Assembly: GCA_902777005.1 (NCBI GenBank)
Contig: CACYSB010000001.1
Span: forward strand, 48,741-112,740
Reading direction: 5' to 3'
DNA length: 64,000 nt
Origin: an uncultured Bacteroidota bacterium
GTDB lineage: Bacteria; Bacteroidota; Bacteroidia; Bacteroidales; P3
Below are positions 1 through 7,338 of the stretch, piece after piece (position 1 is the stretch's first letter; each line of letters starts with the position of its first letter). The notes under the pieces are model-generated. The model was not told the DNA's origin. It did not search any database and was given only the letters and a program-made list of their open reading frames with translations. A program made the position numbers and the translations under genes.

Positions 1-108
1 ACGTACACGGTATTTTATCAAAGCCCCTTCCGAGAAGTAGGCTGCCAGTGGCTCGCATTTGCCACGGTAGCGCCCGTCGATGGGCGACACAGCGTTCAGA
101 CTGTTCAT
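1..108 (-). CDS. purB: Adenylosuccinate lyase, N-terminal fragment
   Basis: Only the first 36 codons are in the window; the gene runs off the left edge. The start reads MNSLNAVSPIDGRYRGK, and the AVSPIDGRY segment is the typical N-terminal signature of PurB, which removes fumarate from SAICAR and adenylosuccinate in purine synthesis. The ATG lies 3 bases after the stop of the upstream phosphatase gene on the same strand, so the two are probably co-transcribed. The identification rests on this short signature only. Confidence 0.8.
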   Translation of the reverse strand, partial: MNSLNAVSPIDGRYRGKCEPLAAYFSEGALIKYRVR

Positions 109-111
109 TGC

Positions 112-849
112 TTATAGCGTATTGTTCAAAAACTGGTATTTTTCCATCACTTTCTGCACCTTGCGGTTGTGCGTCAGGTCGCGCAAGGCCTGTGCGTACA
201 TGGTGTTGTGGGTGTCGGTGCCTATGAACTCCACCCATCCGCGCTCCAGCATCTCGAAGGCGCGCTGCTTGGCCTCTTCACCGTAGAAGCCGCCGAGCGA
301 CAGCGAGTTGATCTGGAAGTACACGCCTTGGTTCTTCAGCTGCTCCATGCGCATACCGTTGACGTTTAGGTATGGGTAGCGCTCCGGATGCGCCAATATC
401 ACTTCGTAGCCCTTCATCTGCAGGTCGAAGATCAGCTCATCGCTGCCCATCATCTGCTGGTGCAGCGAGAACTCAACGAGCACATATTTACCCCCAACCT
501 TCAGGAACTTCGGGCTCTCAAGCCTTTTGGCGAAGCCGCTGTCTATGCGGTATTCGCCGCCGATGCCTACTAACTCTATCTCCACACCCTCGTCGGCAGC
601 CTGCTTCTTGAGCTCCTCGTAGCGGCGCTTGATGTCCTCCTCGTCGTTGGGGAAGCGCGGGTGCTGGAAATGTGGTGTGATAATCACCTTGTTGTAGCCT
701 ACGGCCTTGAGGGTCTGCAGGCATTCGATGCTCTCCTCCACGCACTTGGAGCCATCATCGACCTTAGGCACGAGGTGGCAGTGCATGTCCGTGCCCAGCG
801 GCGCGAATATGGGGCGTGGTTCGTATTTCTTCTTGAAAAAGCTTAGCAT
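112..849 (-). CDS. CpsB/YwqE-type PHP-domain tyrosine-protein phosphatase
   Basis: 245 residues with a PHP-domain metal site: D21-M-H-C-H25 near the N terminus, followed by a VDDGS segment, then HPERY in the middle and GTDTHN near residue 210. These fit the Mn-dependent phosphotyrosine phosphatases that control capsule or exopolysaccharide kinases (CpsB, YwqE). No capsule cluster is visible here; the gene lies 12 bases downstream of murA and immediately before purB, in a tight minus-strand run. A cytoplasmic location is likely because no signal peptide is seen. The substrate kinase cannot be named from this window. Confidence 0.8.
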   Translation of the reverse strand: MLSFFKKKYEPRPIFAPLGTDMHCHLVPKVDDGSKCVEESIECLQTLKAVGYNKVIITPHFQHPRFPNDEEDIKRRYEELKKQAADEGVEIELVGIGGEYRIDSGFAKRLESPKFLKVGGKYVLVEFSLHQQMMGSDELIFDLQMKGYEVILAHPERYPYLNVNGMRMEQLKNQGVYFQINSLSLGGFYGEEAKQRAFEMLERGWVEFIGTDTHNTMYAQALRDLTHNRKVQKVMEKYQFLNNTL

Positions 850-861
850 ATCTTAGTGTGT

Positions 862-2181
862 TTAGATTCTCCTGATGTCGGCTCCAAGCTTGCGCAGACG
901 CTCGTCGATGTGCTGGTAGCCGCGGTCTATCTGCTCGATGTTGTCTATGCGGCTCTTGCCTTCGGCGCTGAGGGCTGCTATGAGCAGCGCCACGCCGGCG
1001 CGTATGTCCGGCGAGGCCATGCGCACGCCGCGCAGCTTGTGCTCGCGGTCGAGGCCTATTACCGTGGCACGGTGCGGGTCGCAGAGTATTATCTGCGCCC
1101 CCATGTCGATGAGCTTGTCCACGAAGAACAGGCGGCTCTCGAACATCTTCTGGTGTATCAGCACGCTGCCTTTGGCCTGTGTGGCCACCACGAGCGCAAT
1201 GCTTATCAGGTCGGGCGTGAAGCCCGGCCACGGCGCATCGGCCACGGTCATTATCGAGCCGTCCATGAAGCGCTCTATCTCGTAGTGCTCCTGCGTCGGC
1301 ACGTAGAGGTCGTCGCCTTTCTGCCACACCTCGATGCCCAGCCTACGGAACACCTGCGGTATCAGTCCCAGGTGCTGCACCTGCGCGTTCTTGATGGTCA
1401 AGTCGCTTTGCGTCATGGCGGCCATGCCTATGAACGAGCCCACCTCGATCATGTCGGGCAGCATGCGGTGCGTGCAGCCGTGCAGCTCCTTCACACCGCG
1501 TATGGTCAGCAGGTTGCTCCCCACGCCGCTTATCTTGGCACCCATGCTGTTGAGCATGTTGCAGAGCTGGTAGACATAGGGCTCGCAGGCGGCGTTCATT
1601 ATCGTCGTGGTGCCTTTGGCCATCACGGCGGCCATCACTATGTTGGCCGTGCCGGTGACCGAAGCCTCGTCAAGCAGCATGTAGCAGCCCTTCAATTGCT
1701 TCTTGGCCTTCACCATGTAGGCGCCGCGCTTGTACTCCACCTCGGCGCCGAGGCGTTCCATGCCTATGAAGTGGGTGTCCAGACGGCGGCGGCCTATCTT
1801 GTCGCCACCCGGCTGCGGCACCACGGCCTGGCCGAAGCGCGCCAGCAGCGGTCCCACGACCATTATGCTGCCCCTCAGCGTACCTGCCTGCTCGCGGTAG
1901 TCAGGGCTCGCCAGCACGTCGAGGTTCACCTGGTCGGCTTGGAACTCAAAGGCGCGGCCGCTCTCGCACAGGGCGCTGCGGTCTTCGCGCACGCTGACGC
2001 CCAGCAGCTTCAGCAGGTCGATGAGCTTGTTCACGTCGCGTATGTCGGGCACATGCTCTATGCGCACCTTCTCGCCCGTCAGCAGCACGGCACAGAGCAC
2101 CTGCAGGGCCTCGTTCTTGGCTCCCTGCGGCACTATCTCGCCTTTCAGCCTGCGCCCGCCGGTTATTTCAAAGCTTGCCAT
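862..2181 (-). CDS. murA: UDP-N-acetylglucosamine 1-carboxyvinyltransferase
   Basis: 439 residues, normal length for MurA, which adds enolpyruvate from PEP to UDP-GlcNAc in the first committed step of peptidoglycan synthesis. The N terminus (EITGGRRLKGEI, GAKNEAL) and the TLRGSIMVVGPLLARFG segment are typical. The active-site loop reads QPGGDKIGRRRLDTH, so the position that is Cys115 in E. coli (GGCTIGARPVDLH) is Asp127 here. Asp at this position keeps activity but prevents fosfomycin alkylation in the MurA enzymes of Mycobacterium and Chlamydia. The ATG directly abuts the stop of the upstream DUF4290 gene, which argues for translational coupling. Confidence 0.95.
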   Translation of the reverse strand: MASFEITGGRRLKGEIVPQGAKNEALQVLCAVLLTGEKVRIEHVPDIRDVNKLIDLLKLLGVSVREDRSALCESGRAFEFQADQVNLDVLASPDYREQAGTLRGSIMVVGPLLARFGQAVVPQPGGDKIGRRRLDTHFIGMERLGAEVEYKRGAYMVKAKKQLKGCYMLLDEASVTGTANIVMAAVMAKGTTTIMNAACEPYVYQLCNMLNSMGAKISGVGSNLLTIRGVKELHGCTHRMLPDMIEVGSFIGMAAMTQSDLTIKNAQVQHLGLIPQVFRRLGIEVWQKGDDLYVPTQEHYEIERFMDGSIMTVADAPWPGFTPDLISIALVVATQAKGSVLIHQKMFESRLFFVDKLIDMGAQIILCDPHRATVIGLDREHKLRGVRMASPDIRAGVALLIAALSAEGKSRIDNIEQIDRGYQHIDERLRKLGADIRRI

Positions 2182-2805
2182 CTATTTCTTCTTTTTCTTT
2201 TTCTTGCGTTTGGCATCGTTGGCCTCTTTCTTGGCGGCAGCTGCGGCCATGGCGTCGGTGTATTCCCTGGTGTCGTGGAACTGGAAACCTTCGGGCAGCT
2301 GCAGGCGTCCGCCGCTGAGCTCGCCGAGCTGTTCGGCAATCAGCGCGTCGTCCACCGTGTCGCGGTTCCACTGCAGGTACTGGCGCTTCATGGCGTGGGC
2401 TATCTGCTCCGTCAGCAGGCGCCGCTCGTCGCTCTCCGGCATCTCGGCCACAGCCTTCACCATGTCCTCCAGCGCACGGCCGTAGTGGCGGTAGCGTATG
2501 CCGCCCTCGCGGTAGTGCAGCGGCTGCGGGTGCAGGTTCTCCACCTCCTCGCGGCTTATCTCGTATGGGCAGTCAACGTCGAGGTCATAGTTGGCCAGCA
2601 TCATCAGGTGGTCCCAGAGGATGTGCTTGTAGTCGGCGCGTTCCTTTATCTTGGGGTTCACATGGGCCATCACGTCGACGATGGTGCCCGCCATCGCCGT
2701 GCGTTCGTCGCGGTCGCTGATGGTCTTGCAGTAGTCAACCATCTTGGCCACGTGACGGCCGTAGTCGCTAATCTTCAGTTGTTCTCGTTGAGTGTTGTAT
2801 TCCAT
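2182..2805 (-). CDS. DUF4290 family protein
   Basis: 207 residues beginning MEYNTQREQLKISDYGRHV, a pattern typical of DUF4290, a Bacteroidota-specific family of unknown function usually found next to murA. The protein is predicted soluble and largely helical, and ends in a strongly basic Lys-rich tail (about nine lysines) that could bind nucleic acid or membrane; that role is inference. Its stop codon touches the murA start, so the two are one transcription unit. No catalytic motif is apparent. Confidence 0.85.
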   Translation of the reverse strand: MEYNTQREQLKISDYGRHVAKMVDYCKTISDRDERTAMAGTIVDVMAHVNPKIKERADYKHILWDHLMMLANYDLDVDCPYEISREEVENLHPQPLHYREGGIRYRHYGRALEDMVKAVAEMPESDERRLLTEQIAHAMKRQYLQWNRDTVDDALIAEQLGELSGGRLQLPEGFQFHDTREYTDAMAAAAAKKEANDAKRKKKKKKK

Positions 2806-2833
2806 TCAGTGTTTGGTGTTCAGTGTATAGTTT

Positions 2834-3430
2834 TCAATAGGGCCACGGGCCGCCGTAGATATCCATGCCCGGCGTGCAGTGTCCGTTCCATCCGTAGCCA
2901 TAGGGTGGGGGAGGCAAGGTGCCGTAACGGTCGTGTACAAAGTGGAACTCCATGCCTATCAGACTGTTGTCCGACAGTTTGTACTCCACGCCGCCGCTGA
3001 TGGCGGTGGCCTCAATAGGCATTGCCCCGTCGAGCCACAACGGCTGTGCGTAGCCAGTCACATGCATCACCGAGCCCCACAGCCACAGGCGGTCGTTGGG
3101 GTGATAGGTGGCGCTGACCCACATGGCTCCTGCCTTCGTGCCCTCGCGGCGCGGCGCCAAGCTCCGCTCCCGTCCGTGCAGCGTGTAGCCTCCCGCGGGC
3201 AACAGGCTGCCTGCCACGGCAAGACCGCCGCTGACCTTCAGCCGGTCGCTGAAGCGATACGACACACTCGGCGCCACCCAGCCCAACGACTGGGTGCGGC
3301 CGAACCCTGTGGCCACTGTGGCACCCGTCGACATGTGGAAATCCCACCGCGAGGTGTCGCCCTCCTGGGCCTTGGCCAACAGCGTCATGCTCAACGCCAA
3401 CAACAGTGCTATGTAAGCCTTTTTACTCAT
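2834..3430 (-). CDS. Exported, probably outer-membrane protein of unknown function
   Basis: The ATG at 3430 gives a clean signal peptide (MSKKAYIALLLALSMTLLAKA, cleaved before Q-E-G); an in-frame TTG 45 bases upstream would only add an unlikely leader. The mature part (about 175 residues) alternates polar and aromatic residues in beta-like strands (VSYRF, LKVSGGLAV, AMWVSATYHP), as in small outer-membrane barrels, and ends in a Pro/Gly/Tyr-rich tail finishing W-P-Y. It precedes the DUF4290-murA unit by about 28 bases. A weak -7-like TTCTTTG lies upstream on the minus strand. Function is not recognised. Confidence 0.65.
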   Translation of the reverse strand: MSKKAYIALLLALSMTLLAKAQEGDTSRWDFHMSTGATVATGFGRTQSLGWVAPSVSYRFSDRLKVSGGLAVAGSLLPAGGYTLHGRERSLAPRREGTKAGAMWVSATYHPNDRLWLWGSVMHVTGYAQPLWLDGAMPIEATAISGGVEYKLSDNSLIGMEFHFVHDRYGTLPPPPYGYGWNGHCTPGMDIYGGPWPY

Positions 3431-3504
3431 TACCCACACACATAACGCCCTCGCGCACGAAATTATTGTGTGCAAAGAAAAAAACTATCTTTCCCCGCCG
3501 CCCG

Positions 3505-3625
3505 CTCTCCGCTATCGCTCCATCTGTTCTACTGTTGTTCTACCACTGTTCTACGGTATTTAATCGTTAAACAACCGGTGAACAACCGTAGAACAGTCGG
3601 AGCGACTACGGACCGGATACATACA
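3505..3625. repeat. Intergenic inverted repeat, family 1 copy A
   Basis: A perfect 13-bp inverted repeat (ACTGTTCTACGGT at 3545-3557, complement at 3585-3597) lies in the divergent gap between the surface-protein gene and the next plus-strand gene. Read on the minus strand it shows CGCTCCGAC followed by 11-bp units TGTTCTACGGT, TGTTCACCGGT and TGTTTAACGAT. The same modules occur at about 20625-20770 and 32695-32800, and a diverged form at 47400-47555. Confidence 0.7.
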
Positions 3626-3652
3626 GGGTAGGACTAATTGTTGCAAAATAAA

Positions 3653-3684
3653 TTTGGCCACATTTGGAAAAACATGTATTTTTG
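3653..3684 (+). promoter_or_regulatory. Bacteroidota-type promoter
   Basis: TTTG at 3653-3656, a 20-base spacer and TATTTTTG at 3677-3684 match the -33/-7 consensus of the Bacteroidota primary sigma factor. It lies 22 bases before the ATG at 3707. Confidence 0.75.
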
Positions 3685-3706
3685 CACCCACAAAACCTTA
3701 ACGATT

Positions 3707-4453
3707 ATGAAACGTCTTTTATTGACATTGGCAATGATTGTGTGTGCCGCGCAGGTGCTTGTGGCACAGGATGTGATAGTGACGCGCCAGGCTGCGCGTA
3801 TCGATGCCAAGATTCTTGAGGTGTCGGAGACTGAAGTCAAGTACAAGAAGACCAGCAACCCCGATGGACCGGTGTTCATCCTTTCAACTGACAATATAGC
3901 ATCCATCCTCTATGCCAATGGTGAGGTACAAGTGTTTGAACAGCAACAGCCAAAGTCTGCCGGTGAAAATCCACAGAAATCTGTAAGCGACCGTAAGTTT
4001 GAGGATGGCGTGGTGCTGTTTCGTGAAGGCAGATATATTGTTGACAATAGGGCCGGAAGCATCTATGAACCAGAAAATTTGAAAGATTTATTGGGTAAAG
4101 ATGCCTATGGTAATTATTTGGATGCACAAGGTTCTTATGGAAGAGGAACAGCAATGATAACTATAGGATGGTTGGGGACAATTATGGGTGTGATTTGTAT
4201 TCTTGCAGGTAATGAAGAAAAAAAGGCTGATTTAGTATTATCAGGTTGGATTGTCGGTGGAGTTTGTGAGATATTTTTGCCAATAGGATATACTGTCCGT
4301 GGTATTGCTGCCGGCCGTATAAGTCGCATAGCCGAGGCATACAATGCAGATGCCTATCGTCAGCTAGGCATGGATATGACTGTTGTACCATCGATGCTCC
4401 TTGCATATGACGGTACCGTAGCCCCCGGTGTGGGCTTCTCGCTGAGGTTCTGA
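3707..4453 (+). CDS. Exported/membrane protein of unknown function
   Basis: The ATG at 3707 (MKRLLLTLAMIVCAAQ) follows a good promoter and starts a signal peptide cleaved near VLVAQ. The next 50 residues (ARIDAKILEVSETEVKYKK ... ILSTDNIASI) form a small beta-rich module common in exported Bacteroidota proteins. Two hydrophobic segments follow, around residues 145-170 and 180-205, rich in Gly, Ile and Val, so the protein is probably anchored in a membrane. The last two thirds of the gene are visibly more AT-rich than the flanking genes, which may mark acquired sequence. No function is assigned. Confidence 0.75.
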   Translation: MKRLLLTLAMIVCAAQVLVAQDVIVTRQAARIDAKILEVSETEVKYKKTSNPDGPVFILSTDNIASILYANGEVQVFEQQQPKSAGENPQKSVSDRKFEDGVVLFREGRYIVDNRAGSIYEPENLKDLLGKDAYGNYLDAQGSYGRGTAMITIGWLGTIMGVICILAGNEEKKADLVLSGWIVGGVCEIFLPIGYTVRGIAAGRISRIAEAYNADAYRQLGMDMTVVPSMLLAYDGTVAPGVGFSLRF

Positions 4454-4553
4454 CGGGTGCTATAAATGAAAACCCCTATGGGGGGTATACGCTATAGACG
4501 TTTTCGTTCTACAATCACCAATAATGGTTATTGCGCACCTGCGCGAATTGTTG

Positions 4554-4561
4554 TACTTTTG
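4554..4561 (+). promoter_or_regulatory. -7 element of the feo operon
   Basis: TACTTTTG, matching TAnnTTTG, lies 27 bases upstream of the feoB ATG. No clear TTTG is seen at the -33 spacing and no Fur-type palindrome is evident. Confidence 0.55.
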
Positions 4562-4587
4562 CAAGACGAAAATAAAGTACTACAGTT

Positions 4588-7089
4588 ATGCTACTATCTG
4601 AACTACAGACTGGTGAGCGCGCCGTGGTGGTGCGCGTATCGGGTCACGGGGCTTTCCGCAAGCGCATCATAGAGATGGGTTTCATCAAGGGTGTCACCGT
4701 TGAGGCCGTCCTCAACGCCCCGCTGAAGGACCCTATCAAGTACCGTATCATGAATTTCGAGGTGTCGTTGCGGCGCAACGATGCCCGCAAGGTGGAGGTG
4801 GTCAGCGAGAGCGAGGCCGAGAAGGAGATTGTGCACCACGACGACTACCGCCCCCTGGAGGCGCCGGACTGCGACGCCATGCACCACATCGCCGAGGAGC
4901 GCTCGAAGACCATCAACGTGGCCCTGGTGGGCAACCCCAACTGCGGCAAGACCAGTATATTCAACATTGCGGCGCACGCCCACGAGCGCGTGGGAAACTA
5001 TAGTGGTGTCACCGTCGACGAGAAGGTCGGCACCTTCACCCACGGCGGCTACACCTTCAATCTGGTGGACCTACCGGGCACCTACAGCCTCAGCGCCTAC
5101 TCGCCCGAGGAGCTTTACGTGCGCAAGCATATCATCGAGAAGTCGCCGGACATCATACTCAACGTGGTGGACGGCAGCAACCTGGAGCGCAACCTGTACC
5201 TGACGACGCAGCTGATAGACATGGACATCACCATGGTGATGGCGCTGAACATGTACGACGAGCTGCAGCGCAGCGGCGACCGGCTCGACATCGAGCAGCT
5301 GAGCACGCTGCTGGGCATGCCCATAGTGCCCACCACGGGTCGCAGCGGCGACGGTATCGACCGTCTGTTCGACACAATCATTGGTATTTATGAATCTACT
5401 GTAGAGCCGTTTCATGAAACGGCTCATAGAAGCCCCGACACCGACAACGAGCCGTTTCATGAAACGGCTCTACAGTACAGGCATATTCATGTCAACCATG
5501 GGCGGGAATTGGAAGGTTATATAGGTAAACTGCGCACTGAGCTTTACGAGCATGGCTTCAGCGACAGCCTCTCCACGCGTTTCCTGGCCATCAAGCTGTT
5601 GGAGAACGACCGCCAGCTGGAGCAGTATGTGCGGCAGCGCGACCCCGATGGCAGTGTGCTGAAGATGCGCGACGAGATTGCCGCGGAATATATGAAGAGC
5701 AACCGTCACACGGTGGACGATGCCGAGCATGTGCGTGAGGCCCATGCCGGTGAGGCTAACCCTCACCAGGACATCGAGAGTGCCATCACCGACGCCAAAT
5801 ATGCCTTTGTGCGTGGCGCTCTGGCTGAGTGCTACGAGAAGAACGAGAAGAGCACCCTGCACGCGAAGACCGACAAGATTGACGCCGTGGTCACTCACCG
5901 TTGGCTGGGCTACCCCGTATTCCTGGTGGTGATGTTCATCACTTTCTTCTGCACCTTCGCCATAGGGCAGTACCCCATGGACTGGCTGGAGGCGCTGTTC
6001 GGCTGGCTTGGCGAATGGGTAGGCGGCATGATTAGCGACGGGCCGCTTAAGAGCCTCATCTGCGACGGCATCATCGCCGGCGTGGGCTCGGTGCTGGTGT
6101 TCCTGCCCAACATACTGATATTGTATCTATTCATCTCCTTTATGGAGGACAGTGGCTATATGGCCCGCGCGGCCTTCATCATGGATAAGCTGATGCACCG
6201 CATGGGGCTGCACGGCAAAAGCTTCATACCGATGATTATGGGCTTCGGCTGCAATGTGCCGGCCGTCATGGCCACGCGCACTATCGAAGACCGGCGGTCG
6301 AGGCTCCTCACCATGCTGGTGATACCTATGATGAGCTGCTCGGCGCGCATACCGGTGTATGTGATACTGGTGAGCGCTTTCTTCAGCAAGTGGGCGGCCT
6401 TTGTGCTCATGGGGCTGTACCTGCTGGGCATGGTGATGGCGGTGCTGATGGCCAAGCTCTTCAGCCGCTTCTTCGTCAAGGGCGAGAGTCTGCCCTTCGT
6501 CATGGAGCTGCCGCCCTACCGCATGCCGACGGCCAAGGCCGTGCTGCGCCACACGTGGGAGAAAGGCAAGGAATACCTCAAGAAGATGGGTACCATAATC
6601 CTCGGCGCCAGCATCATAGTGTGGGCCTTGAGCTATTTCCCCACCAACGAGGACCGTCAGGTGCAGGCCGAGAACTCGTACATGGCCAAGATAGGCAAGA
6701 CCATAGAGCCGGCGATGCGGCCCTGTGGCTTCGACTGGCGCCAGAGCGTGTCATTGCTGGCAGGCGTGGGAGCCAAGGAAGTGGTGGCATCGACCATGGC
6801 TGTGGTGTATGCCACAAGCAGCGACGAGGCCGAGATGCTGGAAGAGGACTTTGAGAGCGAGGAGAACGAGAGCCGCATCAGCGAACTGATACGCAGCAAT
6901 ATGACGCCGCTGAGCGCCATGTCTATGCTGCTGTTCATATTGTTATACATGCCGTGTGTGAGCACCATAGTGGCCATCAAGAACGAGAGCGGCAAGTGGA
7001 AGTGGGCCCTCTTCACCGTGGCCTACACCATAGGCCTGGCCTGGATAGTCAGCGCGCTGGTGTTCCAGATAGGCAGCTTGTTGATATGA
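4588..7089 (+). CDS. feoB: FeoA-FeoB fusion ferrous iron transporter
   Basis: 833 residues. Residues 1-75 are a FeoA-like SH3 domain (LLSELQTGERA, IIEMGFIKGV). A FeoB G domain follows, with G1 GNPNCGKTS at 115-123, a G3 DLPGTYSLS motif and the switch segment NYSGVTVDEK. The C-terminal half is the polytopic permease, with the Gate-like segment GFGCNVPAVMATRT and SYMARAAFIMDK-type helices. It imports Fe(II) across the inner membrane. Residues about 270-297, in the region after the G domain, are encoded by an in-frame palindromic insertion (5397-5477) that looks unrelated to FeoB. The stop overlaps the start of the small Cys-rich partner. Fusion of FeoA to FeoB is common in Bacteroidota. Confidence 0.95.
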   Translation: MLLSELQTGERAVVVRVSGHGAFRKRIIEMGFIKGVTVEAVLNAPLKDPIKYRIMNFEVSLRRNDARKVEVVSESEAEKEIVHHDDYRPLEAPDCDAMHHIAEERSKTINVALVGNPNCGKTSIFNIAAHAHERVGNYSGVTVDEKVGTFTHGGYTFNLVDLPGTYSLSAYSPEELYVRKHIIEKSPDIILNVVDGSNLERNLYLTTQLIDMDITMVMALNMYDELQRSGDRLDIEQLSTLLGMPIVPTTGRSGDGIDRLFDTIIGIYESTVEPFHETAHRSPDTDNEPFHETALQYRHIHVNHGRELEGYIGKLRTELYEHGFSDSLSTRFLAIKLLENDRQLEQYVRQRDPDGSVLKMRDEIAAEYMKSNRHTVDDAEHVREAHAGEANPHQDIESAITDAKYAFVRGALAECYEKNEKSTLHAKTDKIDAVVTHRWLGYPVFLVVMFITFFCTFAIGQYPMDWLEALFGWLGEWVGGMISDGPLKSLICDGIIAGVGSVLVFLPNILILYLFISFMEDSGYMARAAFIMDKLMHRMGLHGKSFIPMIMGFGCNVPAVMATRTIEDRRSRLLTMLVIPMMSCSARIPVYVILVSAFFSKWAAFVLMGLYLLGMVMAVLMAKLFSRFFVKGESLPFVMELPPYRMPTAKAVLRHTWEKGKEYLKKMGTIILGASIIVWALSYFPTNEDRQVQAENSYMAKIGKTIEPAMRPCGFDWRQSVSLLAGVGAKEVVASTMAVVYATSSDEAEMLEEDFESEENESRISELIRSNMTPLSAMSMLLFILLYMPCVSTIVAIKNESGKWKWALFTVAYTIGLAWIVSALVFQIGSLLI
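5397..5477. repeat. 81-bp palindromic element inserted in frame in feoB
   Basis: Two 29-bp arms (5397-5425 and 5449-5477) are perfect inverted repeats of each other around a 23-bp spacer. Each arm contains its own perfect 22-bp palindrome with core GCCGTTTCATGAAACGGC (5404-5425 and 5449-5470). The element is 27 codons long with no stop in the feoB frame, and both palindromes encode the peptide EPFHETA. No second copy was noticed elsewhere in the window. Confidence 0.9.
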
Positions 7090-7277
7090 TGCAGACAATC
7101 ATAGTAGGTGTAATTCTGGCGGCGACGCTCATCTTCGCCGTCCGCTGGGTGGTGCGCACCCTGAAGGGCAAAGGTGGCTGCGGTTGCGGCTGCCAGAACT
7201 GTCCCAGGGCGGGTGGGGGAGAGTGCCACTGCGCCGACAGGCTCCAACTACCCGACATTGACCTTGACGACAAATGA
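7086..7277 (+). CDS. FeoB-associated Cys-rich membrane protein
   Basis: 63 residues: an N-terminal membrane helix (MMQTIIVGVILAATLIFAV), a basic stretch, then a Cys cluster (GGCGCGCQNCP and ECHC). This matches the small FeoB-associated Cys-rich family that replaces FeoC in many anaerobes and may act as an iron or redox sensor or partner of FeoB. The ATG overlaps the feoB stop as ATGA; a second ATG lies one codon downstream. A hairpin terminator 9 bases after the stop closes the operon. Confidence 0.85.
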   Translation: MMQTIIVGVILAATLIFAVRWVVRTLKGKGGCGCGCQNCPRAGGGECHCADRLQLPDIDLDDK

Positions 7278-7286
7278 ACATAGTGA

Positions 7287-7320
7287 CGCAATATTCTGAC
7301 GGATATTGCGTTTCTTTTTT
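7287..7320 (+). terminator. Rho-independent terminator of the feo operon
   Basis: Stem CGCAATAT (7287-7294) pairs with ATATTGCG (7303-7310) around an 8-base loop, followed by a T-rich run at 7311-7320. Confidence 0.75.
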
Positions 7321-7338
7321 GTACATAAATAGAACATT

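Noticed and set aside
856..3000. Long plus-strand open frame opposite murA and the DUF4290 gene
   Set aside because: It is the antisense shadow of GC-rich codons; the minus-strand frames give clear families and the plus translation is low-complexity His/Ala/Val-rich.
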